A stretch of DNA of 40,313 nucleotides from Pirellulales bacterium. Its GTDB lineage: Bacteria; Planctomycetota; Planctomycetia; Pirellulales; UBA1268. Shown here piece after piece: positions 27,001-35,171 of this stretch (the stretch's first letter is position 1; every line of letters starts with the position of its first letter). The position numbers were made by a program, and so were the translations under genes. The notes under the pieces are model-generated. The model was not told where the DNA came from. It made no database searches and saw nothing but the letters and a program-made list of their open reading frames with translations. The DNA lies in the NCBI GenBank assembly GCA_017853835.1, contig JAFMIU010000025.1:1-40313 (forward strand), written 5' to 3'.

Positions 27001-29853
27001 CCCGGGCTCTCCTTTCCACGACGCGTCGAGCAAGCGGTTTGTCCATCCGATGTCGGGAGCGGAGGATCGACCGGCGACGAGATCGAGCTCCGGCGGAAGC
27101 ATCAGCTCCATCTGTCGGTCGAGCACGGGCACGTCGATGCCACATGCCAGCGGATCGAGCCGCCACACACCGAACGCGGGCGTGCGATCGATCACACCTC
27201 GCACCACCAGCCGTGTTCTCCCGTTGCCGGCGGGAATCGCCACCGTCGCCGTGCCGCCCGAGGCGGCGATGCCATCAAAGGGCGTGGCGATGCCGTCGAT
27301 CGAGAGTTCCTCGATGCGGAGCCCTTCCGGTGCGGTGATCGTCACCTCCTCGCGGCCGCGGTTTTCGATGTCGAAGCTGGTGTCGCATTCAGTTCGCCCC
27401 GATTCATGGCACCAGGCTCTGGTCACCTCGTGCCACACCCAGGCACGCGCCTCCGCCATATCGGCCGGCACCACCTCCGCCGCCGGCGCCTCCCCCCCGG
27501 GTTCGGTCACGGCGTCGGGCTCGCCATACGACAGTTCCGTGACAATCGCCGAGGCGGCCCACCCTTCAGCCGACATCGGGGGCAGTTCTGAAAGTCGGTG
27601 ATTGACGACGACCGGTCGGGTCCCTCCGCCGCCGCGCACGACGAGCGTGCCGCCAGCATCCGTGGCCCCCTCCACCCAGGCCAACGGCACGGCCGACGGT
27701 GCCATGAACGGCTGCGTGCGACTCGCTCGGAGCGTCACGTTCCCCTCGACCGCCGGGCGAATCTCCACCAGCCACGAGTCGCGAATGCCCGCGGAGGATC
27801 CCTGGTCGCCGCGATCGGCTTCGGTGGCTTCGAGGCGACGGGCGAAGAGCGTGGCGGCCGCAGGTTCGACCATCGCCCACTCGACCGCATCCCCGAGCGG
27901 TTCCGAGAAGTGGACGATGAGCGAATCCACGCTGCCGGCTTCGGGACGGCACGACACCGTGATGGATTCGGTGATCCGCGCATCCCTCGCCACCACCTGC
28001 ACGAGCACGTCGGTCGCCAAGGGCGGGCGGCGCCGGGCGAGCCTGGCCGTCCGGCTCATGACGCGATCACCACCGCGAACGCGGCCGCGGGTCGCGCCTG
28101 CCTCGAGCAGCATCGCCAGACGCCCCTCCGCCTGCACGATGCCGATCGGCTCGCCATCGATCTCCACAACCGCGTCGGGACCGAGGCGGTAATCAACCAG
28201 CGACGTGCCCGCGGATTCCCCCTCGAGCCTCACCATGTCCATGTCGCCCGTCGCGAACTCACCTCCGAGCGGAACGCCTCTGCGGTGTCCCGTGATCCGG
28301 AGGCCGAGGGAGCGAATGGGGGTGGCTCCTTCGGCAAGTCCGATCCGAAGTTCGTTGACCAATCCCGCGCGCACCACCCTCCAGTCGATCGTCCGATTTT
28401 CGTCGGCAACCGCCTGCCCCGGCAGTTCCTCGGCACCATCGGCGACGGTGTCGGCCGATCCGCCTGGCTGCCAGTCGATGGCCTCGACGGAGTCGATGAA
28501 CCAGCCGGGTTGCACCTCGGCCACGATCGCAAACGCCTCTCCCGTGGTCACCCGCACATCGCACGCCGCGCGGGCGACGACGGCGCCCGGCGACAGATCG
28601 ACGGTGGTCACTCGAACCGTGTCGAGCTGGGGCTGCCGTTGGTTGAACGAGATCTCCGCTCTCGCCAACGGCGACTGGTGTTCCAGGTGGAGCATCGGTG
28701 AGTCCTCTGCCACCCGGCCCCTCGATGGCGTTGGCCATCGAATGGCGACGGTGGGCGACACGACGACACACTCCTCGACACGAACATTCTCCACCGTAAA
28801 GGCGGGATCGACGATCACGACGGCTCCTCCGCCCGCCCATCGTTCGGCCCCGGTACGAAACGTGGGCACCACCACCGCCGAAGCGGGCTTCACTTCCACC
28901 GTGCCGTCGAGATCGATCGGCGTCGTGGTGCCAACGAGCGATGACGGCAGCATCACTGAGATGGCCGTGCCGCCATCCGGCTTGGTGACGCCGATCGCCG
29001 CGCCATCCGTGGAATCGCGGGCCCCGATGATGGCAACCCCCGGATCGGTCTCGAGTTCGACCTCGGCGTCTGCCCACGCGGTGTCGGGCACGATGCGTGC
29101 CGCCACATCGGCGTGACGACCATGCACCTCCACGCGATTCCAGACCTGAAGCCGCGGACGCTGCCGATCGCCCCCCACGACCGCGATCGTGACCTCTTCG
29201 GCCGCGGCCACCTCGATGCGCCACGTCCCTGCCTCGGCATCCACCGGCACGGCCAGCCAGCCGACGCCGACCGGTCCGGTGACCACCGGCGAGAGCCCCT
29301 CCGCCAACCGCATCTCGACCACGGTCGATGTGGCGGCGACGAGAGGCAGACGGTAGTCGCTCCCCCCGTCGAAGGCCGGCGGGCACGTGATGGCGCAGCG
29401 GTAGGTGCCGGGCTGCGGCGTGGCGATCGCAACCCGCCGGCCCCGCTGCCCGAAGATCACGGCCTCACCAAGCCCCTCGGCCGTGACCATCCGGCCATCC
29501 GACGCATCGACCGACCCGAGCGACATCGATCGGGCGAGGCCGACGGCCGTCGATCCGACCGTAAACTCCACCGTGCCGTCGAGCCGCCCCCGATCATCGA
29601 TCGTGAGGCGATACCGCGACACATCGGCGACGGCAGACGGGAGCATCCCGGGGCCACTGAGGCGGCCAACGGCTCGGTCGAACTCCGACAGCGGCATCGG
29701 CACGTAGCGACCATCGAACGGCACATCGTCCAGACGATCGGCCGGAACCATCACCCGGATGAACGCTCCTTCGTGCTCCTCCGCGAGCGTGCCAGCAGCG
29801 ACGAGCGTGCCCACGATCAGAGCCGACACCATCGACCATGCACGGCAGCTCAT
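24040..29853 (-). CDS. Giant exported beta-rich protein (1937 aa) with two similar halves
   Basis: I do not recognise a known enzyme. The protein starts with a signal peptide (MSCRAWSMVSALIVGTLVAAG). Residues 26-980 are a long beta-rich region with no obvious catalytic motif. Hydrophobic helices follow at about 984-1050. Then RRVRPVAAVGVLMGASMVATAATPDAMAA (about 1050-1079) looks like an internal signal peptide or membrane segment. A second beta-rich part (1083 to about 1840) begins with VYITTGGEGEETAVVPEGLF and ends in another cluster of hydrophobic helices (about 1840-1930). Each half has a VP motif near its start (YVPMP at 50-54, VVPEG at 1100-1104) and a RVHV-type strand before its helices. 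ATG 29853 overlaps the upstream gene stop as ATGA. Probably an envelope or surface protein. Confidence 0.8.
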   Translation of the reverse strand: MSCRAWSMVSALIVGTLVAAGTLAEEHEGAFIRVMVPADRLDDVPFDGRYVPMPLSEFDRAVGRLSGPGMLPSAVADVSRYRLTIDDRGRLDGTVEFTVGSTAVGLARSMSLGSVDASDGRMVTAEGLGEAVIFGQRGRRVAIATPQPGTYRCAITCPPAFDGGSDYRLPLVAATSTVVEMRLAEGLSPVVTGPVGVGWLAVPVDAEAGTWRIEVAAAEEVTIAVVGGDRQRPRLQVWNRVEVHGRHADVAARIVPDTAWADAEVELETDPGVAIIGARDSTDGAAIGVTKPDGGTAISVMLPSSLVGTTTPIDLDGTVEVKPASAVVVPTFRTGAERWAGGGAVVIVDPAFTVENVRVEECVVVSPTVAIRWPTPSRGRVAEDSPMLHLEHQSPLARAEISFNQRQPQLDTVRVTTVDLSPGAVVARAACDVRVTTGEAFAIVAEVQPGWFIDSVEAIDWQPGGSADTVADGAEELPGQAVADENRTIDWRVVRAGLVNELRIGLAEGATPIRSLGLRITGHRRGVPLGGEFATGDMDMVRLEGESAGTSLVDYRLGPDAVVEIDGEPIGIVQAEGRLAMLLEAGATRGRVRGGDRVMSRTARLARRRPPLATDVLVQVVARDARITESITVSCRPEAGSVDSLIVHFSEPLGDAVEWAMVEPAAATLFARRLEATEADRGDQGSSAGIRDSWLVEIRPAVEGNVTLRASRTQPFMAPSAVPLAWVEGATDAGGTLVVRGGGGTRPVVVNHRLSELPPMSAEGWAASAIVTELSYGEPDAVTEPGGEAPAAEVVPADMAEARAWVWHEVTRAWCHESGRTECDTSFDIENRGREEVTITAPEGLRIEELSIDGIATPFDGIAASGGTATVAIPAGNGRTRLVVRGVIDRTPAFGVWRLDPLACGIDVPVLDRQMELMLPPELDLVAGRSSAPDIGWTNRLLDASWKGEPGPAASLVGAESVGFHRVHVTSGKAGLIVVRRGLTSAATVLAGLLTAAFGWWRGRNRSVSAVGIVVVMGITALWADPPFLDVARAAWWGGWVGLWAAAGWSRRVRPVAAVGVLMGASMVATAATPDAMAAEAADPARVYITTGGEGEETAVVPEGLFRRLASGLDAEADSIRVKECRLVTTDETWRLELDLDVDQGGVMVLRQPEGGCRWERSAGGAAGLGVDVSPDGTEAKLLAAVSGSQRVTVELVPAGVRRGIVEMVEVVLPDAARAEVVAAAGPADRSSTVWECDRGDGDGIWNPVAATAGRFDVTRATRVRLARSVDPRHPLAAIIDESRSENLVAWRNHRCLVKASFEIQAGQGVVRSVVVRATPPLQPVGDDRERLVAKPLGSHRFLIDVPEPVAGRSRLDISFAMPLADPVGVFEAPAVWLESVRTDLRTVRCVTDGDLEITAELPRGSSMARPSEADDPGVVAVWRSEVMSSAESSASGSSRPRLAVRRRSQHPRMRQSLDVEFRSDHVGLAYVSQMDAESSPLTDMLVTLPGEAVVDRVTLSDVASSTPTPIDVSHSRVDPSTLSIVVQRPRLGRFRLEVVARLREPPPLRGSLPLMRAVWPATAGLEVRWSARDLSVTVSPAVGSEGRPDADFTPGVTTERELASDEPAPGYVLEERPLDPNDAPSTDAVALPPTSGFGDQVESTVVHLVIDPRGRLWGVVRFDVVTSSPTMTLALPNGMRLFDVLIDGRETRAVPQATGRWSLRLHDTGWPRSILAVFAGDAGGVTSGDALQLAPPRLVGLPCREVVWRIDTPTGTRLRVAEPAKLVSSATWNGSIENARQRVADVFEAAAAAAFSGTRERLLDFAEAVASGDRPVLEREWENAIRAGSGSSERVHVITAGDEPLTVRTVRLGSPEVRHRGAATLFLLAVLAIGWGLAARWPERFEAVLQEAWPWGLAAAGVLWVLVLEPALPGWGMVVGGVVAAMRGRPVARQPA

Positions 29854-32800
29854 GGCAGCCTCGCGTGCGTCGCCGTGGATGGCTGGTCGATCCCCTGAGC
29901 AACGATGAGCGAGGGCTGCACGGCCGGCCGCGTGAGGGAACTCGCCGGAGCCGGAAACGAATCGTCCCGCCGGGGGCGACGCTCCAGCGTGAACCGCAGC
30001 GCCCAGGCGAGCAGCGCCAACGCCGCCCCCGGCACGGCGGCTTGCGCGACCAGCGGCGCGATCTCGGGAAACGCAGCGGCGCCGAGGCCGAGGATCGCGA
30101 TGACCGACACGAGCACGGAAACTCGTCGCCAGGCCGCCCGGTAGACCGCGAGCAGGCCCGCTGCAAGCGATGCCCCCGACGCCATGAGCACGATGGACCA
30201 GGTGGGCACCACCCACGCATGTGCAGTCCCGGGGGCCCCGACTCCGGAGTAGACGAACGACTGTTCCTCGAGCGGTGGCACCGTCGCCGGAACCACTGCG
30301 AGATGGGGCGATTCATGACCGCCTGCGTCCCCCACCGCCATGGCGGCGAGCCACATCGACAGATCTGCCGACGTCGCCGCCGGCGACTGCTTCCACCCGA
30401 AACTCGCAGGAACCCAACGCTGCTGGGATGTCCATGCCCTCGGCAGGCCGAGCGCATGTTCATCCGATCGGACATGAACCGTCCAGTAGAACCGCCGCTC
30501 AATGACGGGCGGTTCGAACACCGGAGGTTCGAGCGTCACGGCAAACGGAAGCCCGAGCCATCCGGCGACAGCCGCCCAGCCACGATCGCGGGCTGTCGTG
30601 GTGCGAATGTCGAGCCGCCAGCGGCGTCCCGACGAGTTGCGAGGAAGTTCGATCACGAGTCGCCCGCCACGGGGCTCGACCGGCACGATCTCACCGTCGA
30701 GCCGCACGTCCCGGGTGAGGGGTGTCTCGCCGGGCATCGACAACGCAATGCGATCGGAAGGCGCCACCACCACGTACGACCGCGTATCCTCCCGAACCCC
30801 GGGCAGCATCCGCGTCTGGAGCCACGCGGCCTCGACCACCACCCCGCGCGTCGCCTCGCCACCGCGCGTCGACACGGTCAGCGGCATGGCGGCCTGAGGC
30901 TTCACCGCTGTCCACGCCTGGGCGGCACCGCCGGCCGGCGCCACGTCGCGCCGCCACGTGTCGCCACGCACGCCAAGCACGAGTGCATCCGGAGCGGCCA
31001 CCGAAACGTGTTCTCGACCCACCGACGCGGCGATGGGAAGGACGAACGGAATCTCGATCGCCACCGTCGACTGTGCCGGCACATCGGGCATCGGCAGCCG
31101 AAACCGCACGGAGATCTCGCCGTTCCCAAGCAGCGGACTCGGCAGCACGGCGCGATAGGTGAGAGGCGTGCCTTCGTCCTGGCCGGGAACGGCAGCCACC
31201 TCGATGGGATCGAGGAGATCATCCTCCTGACGCACGGAGAACGTCCCGGCGGCCACGACCGTTTCCGGAACCAAAAGCTCCACCACCTCGAGCGGCACGT
31301 GCAGCACGTTGAGCCGGATCAGTTGCTCGACGACGATCTCGGTCGCATCGAGCGATGCCTGCGCCGTCACCGTCGCCTCCACACGCCGCGGCAGAAAACG
31401 ACGCGCGGCCGCGAAGGCACCCTCGGGCGCATCGAGCCGATAGACGAGCGACGTGCGGTCGGCATTGGCCAACGGCATGGCGGCGGCCGTCTGCCGAACG
31501 AGCCCGCTGATGCCGTCGGTGTCGGGCAGGAGTTCGATGTCGCTCGGCGACGCCACCACCACCGCGGCCGGCCCGACGAGGTCGGCCTTCGGTGAGGGCA
31601 GTTTCCACGCCACCCGCGGCACGTCCTTCGCGATCAGACGGCTCGCCCGCAGTTCGATCACGGTGTCTCCCGCGAGAGGCTGGATGAACGGAATGACCAC
31701 CTCTCCGGATTCGGCGGTGCACGCCGCGGCATCGACCGCGCCGGAAGGCCCGACCTCGTCGATCACCCACTCGGGATCGATGGCCATCGCGATGCTGCCC
31801 ACCGGAGCGCCGCGAACCGCCACGCGCAGCCTCGCCTCGAGCCGCACGCGGCTGGCTCCCACGTCGTATCGGTATTCCGGTTCGATGACCACACGGCTGC
31901 GTCGCGGACGCACCTCGACGGGCAGCGATGCGGGCTGGGCGTCGTAGGCGAAGGCCGCCACGAATCCCTCCTGCCGGATCGAAGGAGCCGGATCGACGCG
32001 ACGAAGCCTCGCGGCATCTCCCCAGGCCACCCTCCAATCGCCCTCCACCACGAGACTGACACGCCCCCACTGTCGCCACTCGGGAATGCCGTCCACGGCG
32101 AACCCGATCGCCTCGAAGGGCTTCCCTTCCGCGGAATCGATGGGGCGCTCGCAGACCAACCCAAAACTGGCCGTGCCGTCGGTCGACGCGTCGATCGCGA
32201 GATCGAGCACCGTCCTGCCGTTGGTGTCATGCGTGGCGACCAGCATCGCCGGCGCAACGACCTCCCGAAGGGTCGTCTGCACGGGAAGGGCGACACGGAA
32301 TCGTGCGGGCCCCGGAACCACGTTGGCCACCTTCACGATGGCATCGAACACGGCGTTCCGGCCGTCGATGCGAACCGTGGTCTCCGTCGTGACCTGGGCG
32401 ACGCCGGCACGCGGCGGCTGATCGACAGCGGCGTCACCGAGACGGATGCGCGACACGCCGGCGAGTCCGGCGATGACCGCGATGCTTCCGACGCCGTCCG
32501 GCTCGGGGACGATCGTTCGGGCCGCGGCATCGGCGTGAATCACGAGTGACGCAACCGGTCGTGCCGACCGCACCTCGACCCGCGACGCCACCGATGGCGG
32601 CACGTGAAGCGTGAAGGCCTCGGCGGCGGCCGTGGCATCGACTGCGATTCGTCCCTCGAGCGTGATCGTGTGGCGTGCATCCTCCGTGGTCGGCGGCAGG
32701 TCGAGCCAGGCGCGGTAGCCGCCTGTTTTTGGATCGACGTCGACGAGCATCGTGCCGGGGCCGTCGTGGCGAGGCGGCTCCGTGAGCAGCACGCCGTTCA

Positions 32801-33248
32801 TGGCGAGCGGCACGAGCGTCCAGCCCGCGCGGGCCTGGCGGACACCAAACTCCACAGTCACCGGACAGGTGCCGTCACCAGCGCCGCCTTCATCGGATGC
32901 GGCCGCCTCACGTGCGTCGATCCGCACACCGACCTTTTCCACGATGACACCAGGAGGCTGCATCGGGCCTCCGAGGCCCTCGCGCATCCGGAGCAGATCC
33001 ATGAAGTCGCGATACCGGAACCCGGGCACGGGCACGAGCTGCCCCGCGTCGTTCTCCATGTAATAGAGTTCGGGGGTCACGTCCTCAGCGACGGGCGGAG
33101 CCGCCACACCACCGACGGCCCACATGCCCCCCAGGCAGGCGGCGATCACGAGCGCGGCGCGGCGGCGCAGCACTGCCGCGACCGACCGAACGACGGCGGG
33201 GATATCGAGAAACGGTTTCATGGCGAATGGCACGGAGAATCGCTCCAT
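29850..33248 (-). CDS. Large exported beta-rich membrane protein (1132 aa)
   Basis: I do not recognise a known function. The N-terminus carries a basic stretch and a hydrophobic signal (RRRAALVIAACLGGMWAVGG, about 29-48). ELYYMENDAGQLVPVPGFRYRDFMDLL follows, a short motif with a VP like those at the two halves of the next protein. Residues 95-1000 are beta-rich with repeated hydrophobic strand patterns. The C-terminus has three or four membrane helices (about 1025-1090) and a charged tail. ATG 33248 is used; ATG 33221 (MKPFLDIP) is equally plausible. Its stop overlaps the start of the 1937-residue gene by 4 bases, so the pair is co-translated and probably works together at the envelope. Confidence 0.8.
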   Translation of the reverse strand: MERFSVPFAMKPFLDIPAVVRSVAAVLRRRAALVIAACLGGMWAVGGVAAPPVAEDVTPELYYMENDAGQLVPVPGFRYRDFMDLLRMREGLGGPMQPPGVIVEKVGVRIDAREAAASDEGGAGDGTCPVTVEFGVRQARAGWTLVPLAMNGVLLTEPPRHDGPGTMLVDVDPKTGGYRAWLDLPPTTEDARHTITLEGRIAVDATAAAEAFTLHVPPSVASRVEVRSARPVASLVIHADAAARTIVPEPDGVGSIAVIAGLAGVSRIRLGDAAVDQPPRAGVAQVTTETTVRIDGRNAVFDAIVKVANVVPGPARFRVALPVQTTLREVVAPAMLVATHDTNGRTVLDLAIDASTDGTASFGLVCERPIDSAEGKPFEAIGFAVDGIPEWRQWGRVSLVVEGDWRVAWGDAARLRRVDPAPSIRQEGFVAAFAYDAQPASLPVEVRPRRSRVVIEPEYRYDVGASRVRLEARLRVAVRGAPVGSIAMAIDPEWVIDEVGPSGAVDAAACTAESGEVVIPFIQPLAGDTVIELRASRLIAKDVPRVAWKLPSPKADLVGPAAVVVASPSDIELLPDTDGISGLVRQTAAAMPLANADRTSLVYRLDAPEGAFAAARRFLPRRVEATVTAQASLDATEIVVEQLIRLNVLHVPLEVVELLVPETVVAAGTFSVRQEDDLLDPIEVAAVPGQDEGTPLTYRAVLPSPLLGNGEISVRFRLPMPDVPAQSTVAIEIPFVLPIAASVGREHVSVAAPDALVLGVRGDTWRRDVAPAGGAAQAWTAVKPQAAMPLTVSTRGGEATRGVVVEAAWLQTRMLPGVREDTRSYVVVAPSDRIALSMPGETPLTRDVRLDGEIVPVEPRGGRLVIELPRNSSGRRWRLDIRTTTARDRGWAAVAGWLGLPFAVTLEPPVFEPPVIERRFYWTVHVRSDEHALGLPRAWTSQQRWVPASFGWKQSPAATSADLSMWLAAMAVGDAGGHESPHLAVVPATVPPLEEQSFVYSGVGAPGTAHAWVVPTWSIVLMASGASLAAGLLAVYRAAWRRVSVLVSVIAILGLGAAAFPEIAPLVAQAAVPGAALALLAWALRFTLERRPRRDDSFPAPASSLTRPAVQPSLIVAQGIDQPSTATHARLP

Positions 33249-33355
33249 GCCAAGCCTAGCCCGAAACGCACCGCAGAGCGCGCAGATTTCGCAGGCCTTC
33301 CAACCGTCACAGTCGCCATAACCGATTCATGCCGTCGGCAAACCACGATCGACGG

Positions 33356-34174
33356 TCAGCCGAGGATCGACCGCAGGCTGCCGAGGAGGGCGATGCTCGA
33401 CGCGGCGATGAAGCCTGGGTCATCGAGCCCCACCTCGTCGGGTCCACCGGCAAAAGGCCCGACGGCACAGCCGGCTTCCCGGGCGATCAGGATCCCGGCC
33501 GCGGCGTCCCAGCAGCAGATCCTCCGCACCCAGAAGGCATGAAGTCGTCCGGCCGCGAGGTAGGCGAGATTGAGCGCTGTCGACCCGGTGCGGCGCACCG
33601 AGTGGACGTGCGGAAGGATCGCGATGAAATCAGCGACCGCCGGTGACTCGGGGGTGACGTGTGCGGGAAAACTCACCGCTGCGACGGCGTCGGCGGGATC
33701 GACGACCGGCTCGGCCACGAGTCGCTTTCCATCGAGCCACGCACCCTCGCCACGACGGGCCGTGAAGCATTCGTTGCGGAGTGGATCGTAGATGGCCGCC
33801 ACCGCAAGCCCGTGCTCATCTGCCAGCGCGATCGAGACGCAGTAAAACGGAAATCCGTGCACGTAGTTCGTGGTGCCGTCGAGCGGATCGACGATCCAGC
33901 GGGTGCCGACGCCGCCATGCCCCGGTGTGCCCGGCGGAAGCGGAGGGCGGCCTCCCTCCCCCTCCTCGCCCACGAATCCGTGTGATGGAAATGCCCCGAG
34001 GAGAATCTGCCTGACCTCGTGCTGCGACGCGTGATCGGCCTCGGTCACCAGGTCGCGAGGGCCCTTCGACGATGCCGTGAACTTCCCGAGCCACTCGTGG
34101 AGCACGCTCCCGCCGGCACGGGCGGCCTTCTCACACACCTCGAGCGGATCGGGCGAAGCGGATGCGGCTGGCAT
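33356..34174 (-). CDS. Inositol monophosphatase-family phosphatase
   Basis: This 272-residue Mg-dependent phosphatase is of the IMPase/SuhB/CysQ superfamily. Visible metal-binding motifs are GEEG (69-72), DPLDGTTNYVHGFP (96-109) and WDAAAG (222-227), with GSTALNLAYLAAGRLHAFW before the last. It probably hydrolyses inositol-phosphate or related sugar phosphates such as histidinol-phosphate or adenosine bisphosphate; the substrate cannot be set by motif. ATG 34174 gives the family start; the in-frame upstream part is not supported. It is 107 bases upstream of the giant pair and divergent from 34330. Confidence 0.93.
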   Translation of the reverse strand: MPAASASPDPLEVCEKAARAGGSVLHEWLGKFTASSKGPRDLVTEADHASQHEVRQILLGAFPSHGFVGEEGEGGRPPLPPGTPGHGGVGTRWIVDPLDGTTNYVHGFPFYCVSIALADEHGLAVAAIYDPLRNECFTARRGEGAWLDGKRLVAEPVVDPADAVAAVSFPAHVTPESPAVADFIAILPHVHSVRRTGSTALNLAYLAAGRLHAFWVRRICCWDAAAGILIAREAGCAVGPFAGGPDEVGLDDPGFIAASSIALLGSLRSILG

Positions 34175-34329
34175 GAAAAACTCGGTGGGAGAGGGACGGA
34201 AGGAACCGTCGAGTGTAGCGAACCGTTGCCCGTCCGGCCCAGCAGCCCACGACCGCGGCGCACCGCTCACCCGTAGTACACTCACGCACGTCCACCCCGC
34301 GTTACCGCCACCGGGAGTCCCACCACGCG
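34175..34329. promoter_or_regulatory. Divergent promoter region, phosphatase versus plus-strand operon
   Basis: About 155 bases separate two divergent genes and must hold at least one promoter each. The hexamer TACACT is a possible -10 box in both directions (plus-strand copy near 34277, minus-strand copy near 34217), but neither has a clear -35 partner. The call rests on position. Confidence 0.3.
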
Positions 34330-35031
34330 ATGTCCTCCACTTCATCCCTCGTGTCATCGGAAGCCTGGTCGCTTGACGGCACGGTCGCCACGTCGAGCCA
34401 TGCCACCGCCTCGGCAATCCTCGACCTCGCCCATCCTCACCATGGACTTGAACTGACGTCCGGCCTCCGCGCAGGGGATCGCCTCCTCGGCGTCGATGTC
34501 GACGGCCTCACCGACCATTGGCTTCGCGGTCCGGACCTGGCTGCCGTGTACGAACCTCGTGACGCGCGAGAACTCCGTTCGACGGTCATGTGGCGCCGCC
34601 TCGAATCCAACCAAGAGGTCGCGGCCTGGGAAACGATCGTCTCGGCGCAAACCGACCGCCTGGCCAGCGGCATCGACCTGGCCGTCCGGTCGACCCTGGC
34701 TGCCGATGCGGTGCGCTGGCTGGCGCCGGCCGGCGACGTCTGGCACGACTCGAATAACGGCATCCCCGCCGAGGCCGTCGCCCTGCTGGTCAGCCATCAC
34801 GGCAAACCTTCGGTGCTGGTGGCCGTTCATCCCGCCGACGCGCGTCGGGTCGAGGCACAGGCCACCGACGGGCGGTGGAACGTCGCGTGCTGGCTGTTTG
34901 CCGCCTCGCTCGAACGTGGCGTGCTCCTTCGCAGCCGCGTGCTGGCGGCCCTGGGCCCAGCCGACGACGAGACGTGGGCCCTTCGGCTGATGGAGGCCTT
35001 CGCCGCATCGCCCCCGCCTCTGGCCACCTGA
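34330..35031 (+). CDS. Conserved planctomycete-type protein of unknown function
   Basis: This is a 233-residue soluble protein with no signal or membrane segment. Noticeable stretches are GVDVDGLTDHWLRGPDLAAVYEP, ELRSTVMWRRLE and PAEAVALLVSHHGKPSVLVAVHPAD. The pattern of a ligand-like domain with many beta strands (GLTDHWLRGPDLAAVYEPRD) resembles proteins annotated only as hypothetical in planctomycetes. That recollection is not verified. It precedes the phosphoesterase-like gene by 140 bases on the same strand. The function is unknown. Confidence 0.75.
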   Translation: MSSTSSLVSSEAWSLDGTVATSSHATASAILDLAHPHHGLELTSGLRAGDRLLGVDVDGLTDHWLRGPDLAAVYEPRDARELRSTVMWRRLESNQEVAAWETIVSAQTDRLASGIDLAVRSTLAADAVRWLAPAGDVWHDSNNGIPAEAVALLVSHHGKPSVLVAVHPADARRVEAQATDGRWNVACWLFAASLERGVLLRSRVLAALGPADDETWALRLMEAFAASPPPLAT

Positions 35032-35171
35032 TTCCGCCGTGGGCCGGGCGGGGTGCCAGCCCTATTTTGGCGTGGCGTTCCAAGGCCAGGGGGCGTTACA
35101 GTGTGCCCATCTTCTCTGTATTTCCTTCCGCCACGGATCGGCGCCAGGAAGGCGACGCTCTCGGGGCGGTC

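Noticed and set aside
29854..30216. N-terminal extension of the 1937-residue protein
   Set aside because: It lies inside the end of the upstream gene. The ATGA overlap and signal peptide fix the start at 29853.
29838..31595. Plus-strand open frame (585 codons) opposite the 1132-residue protein
   Set aside because: It is rich in Arg, His and Pro with no motif. The opposite strand has signal, membrane and overlap evidence.
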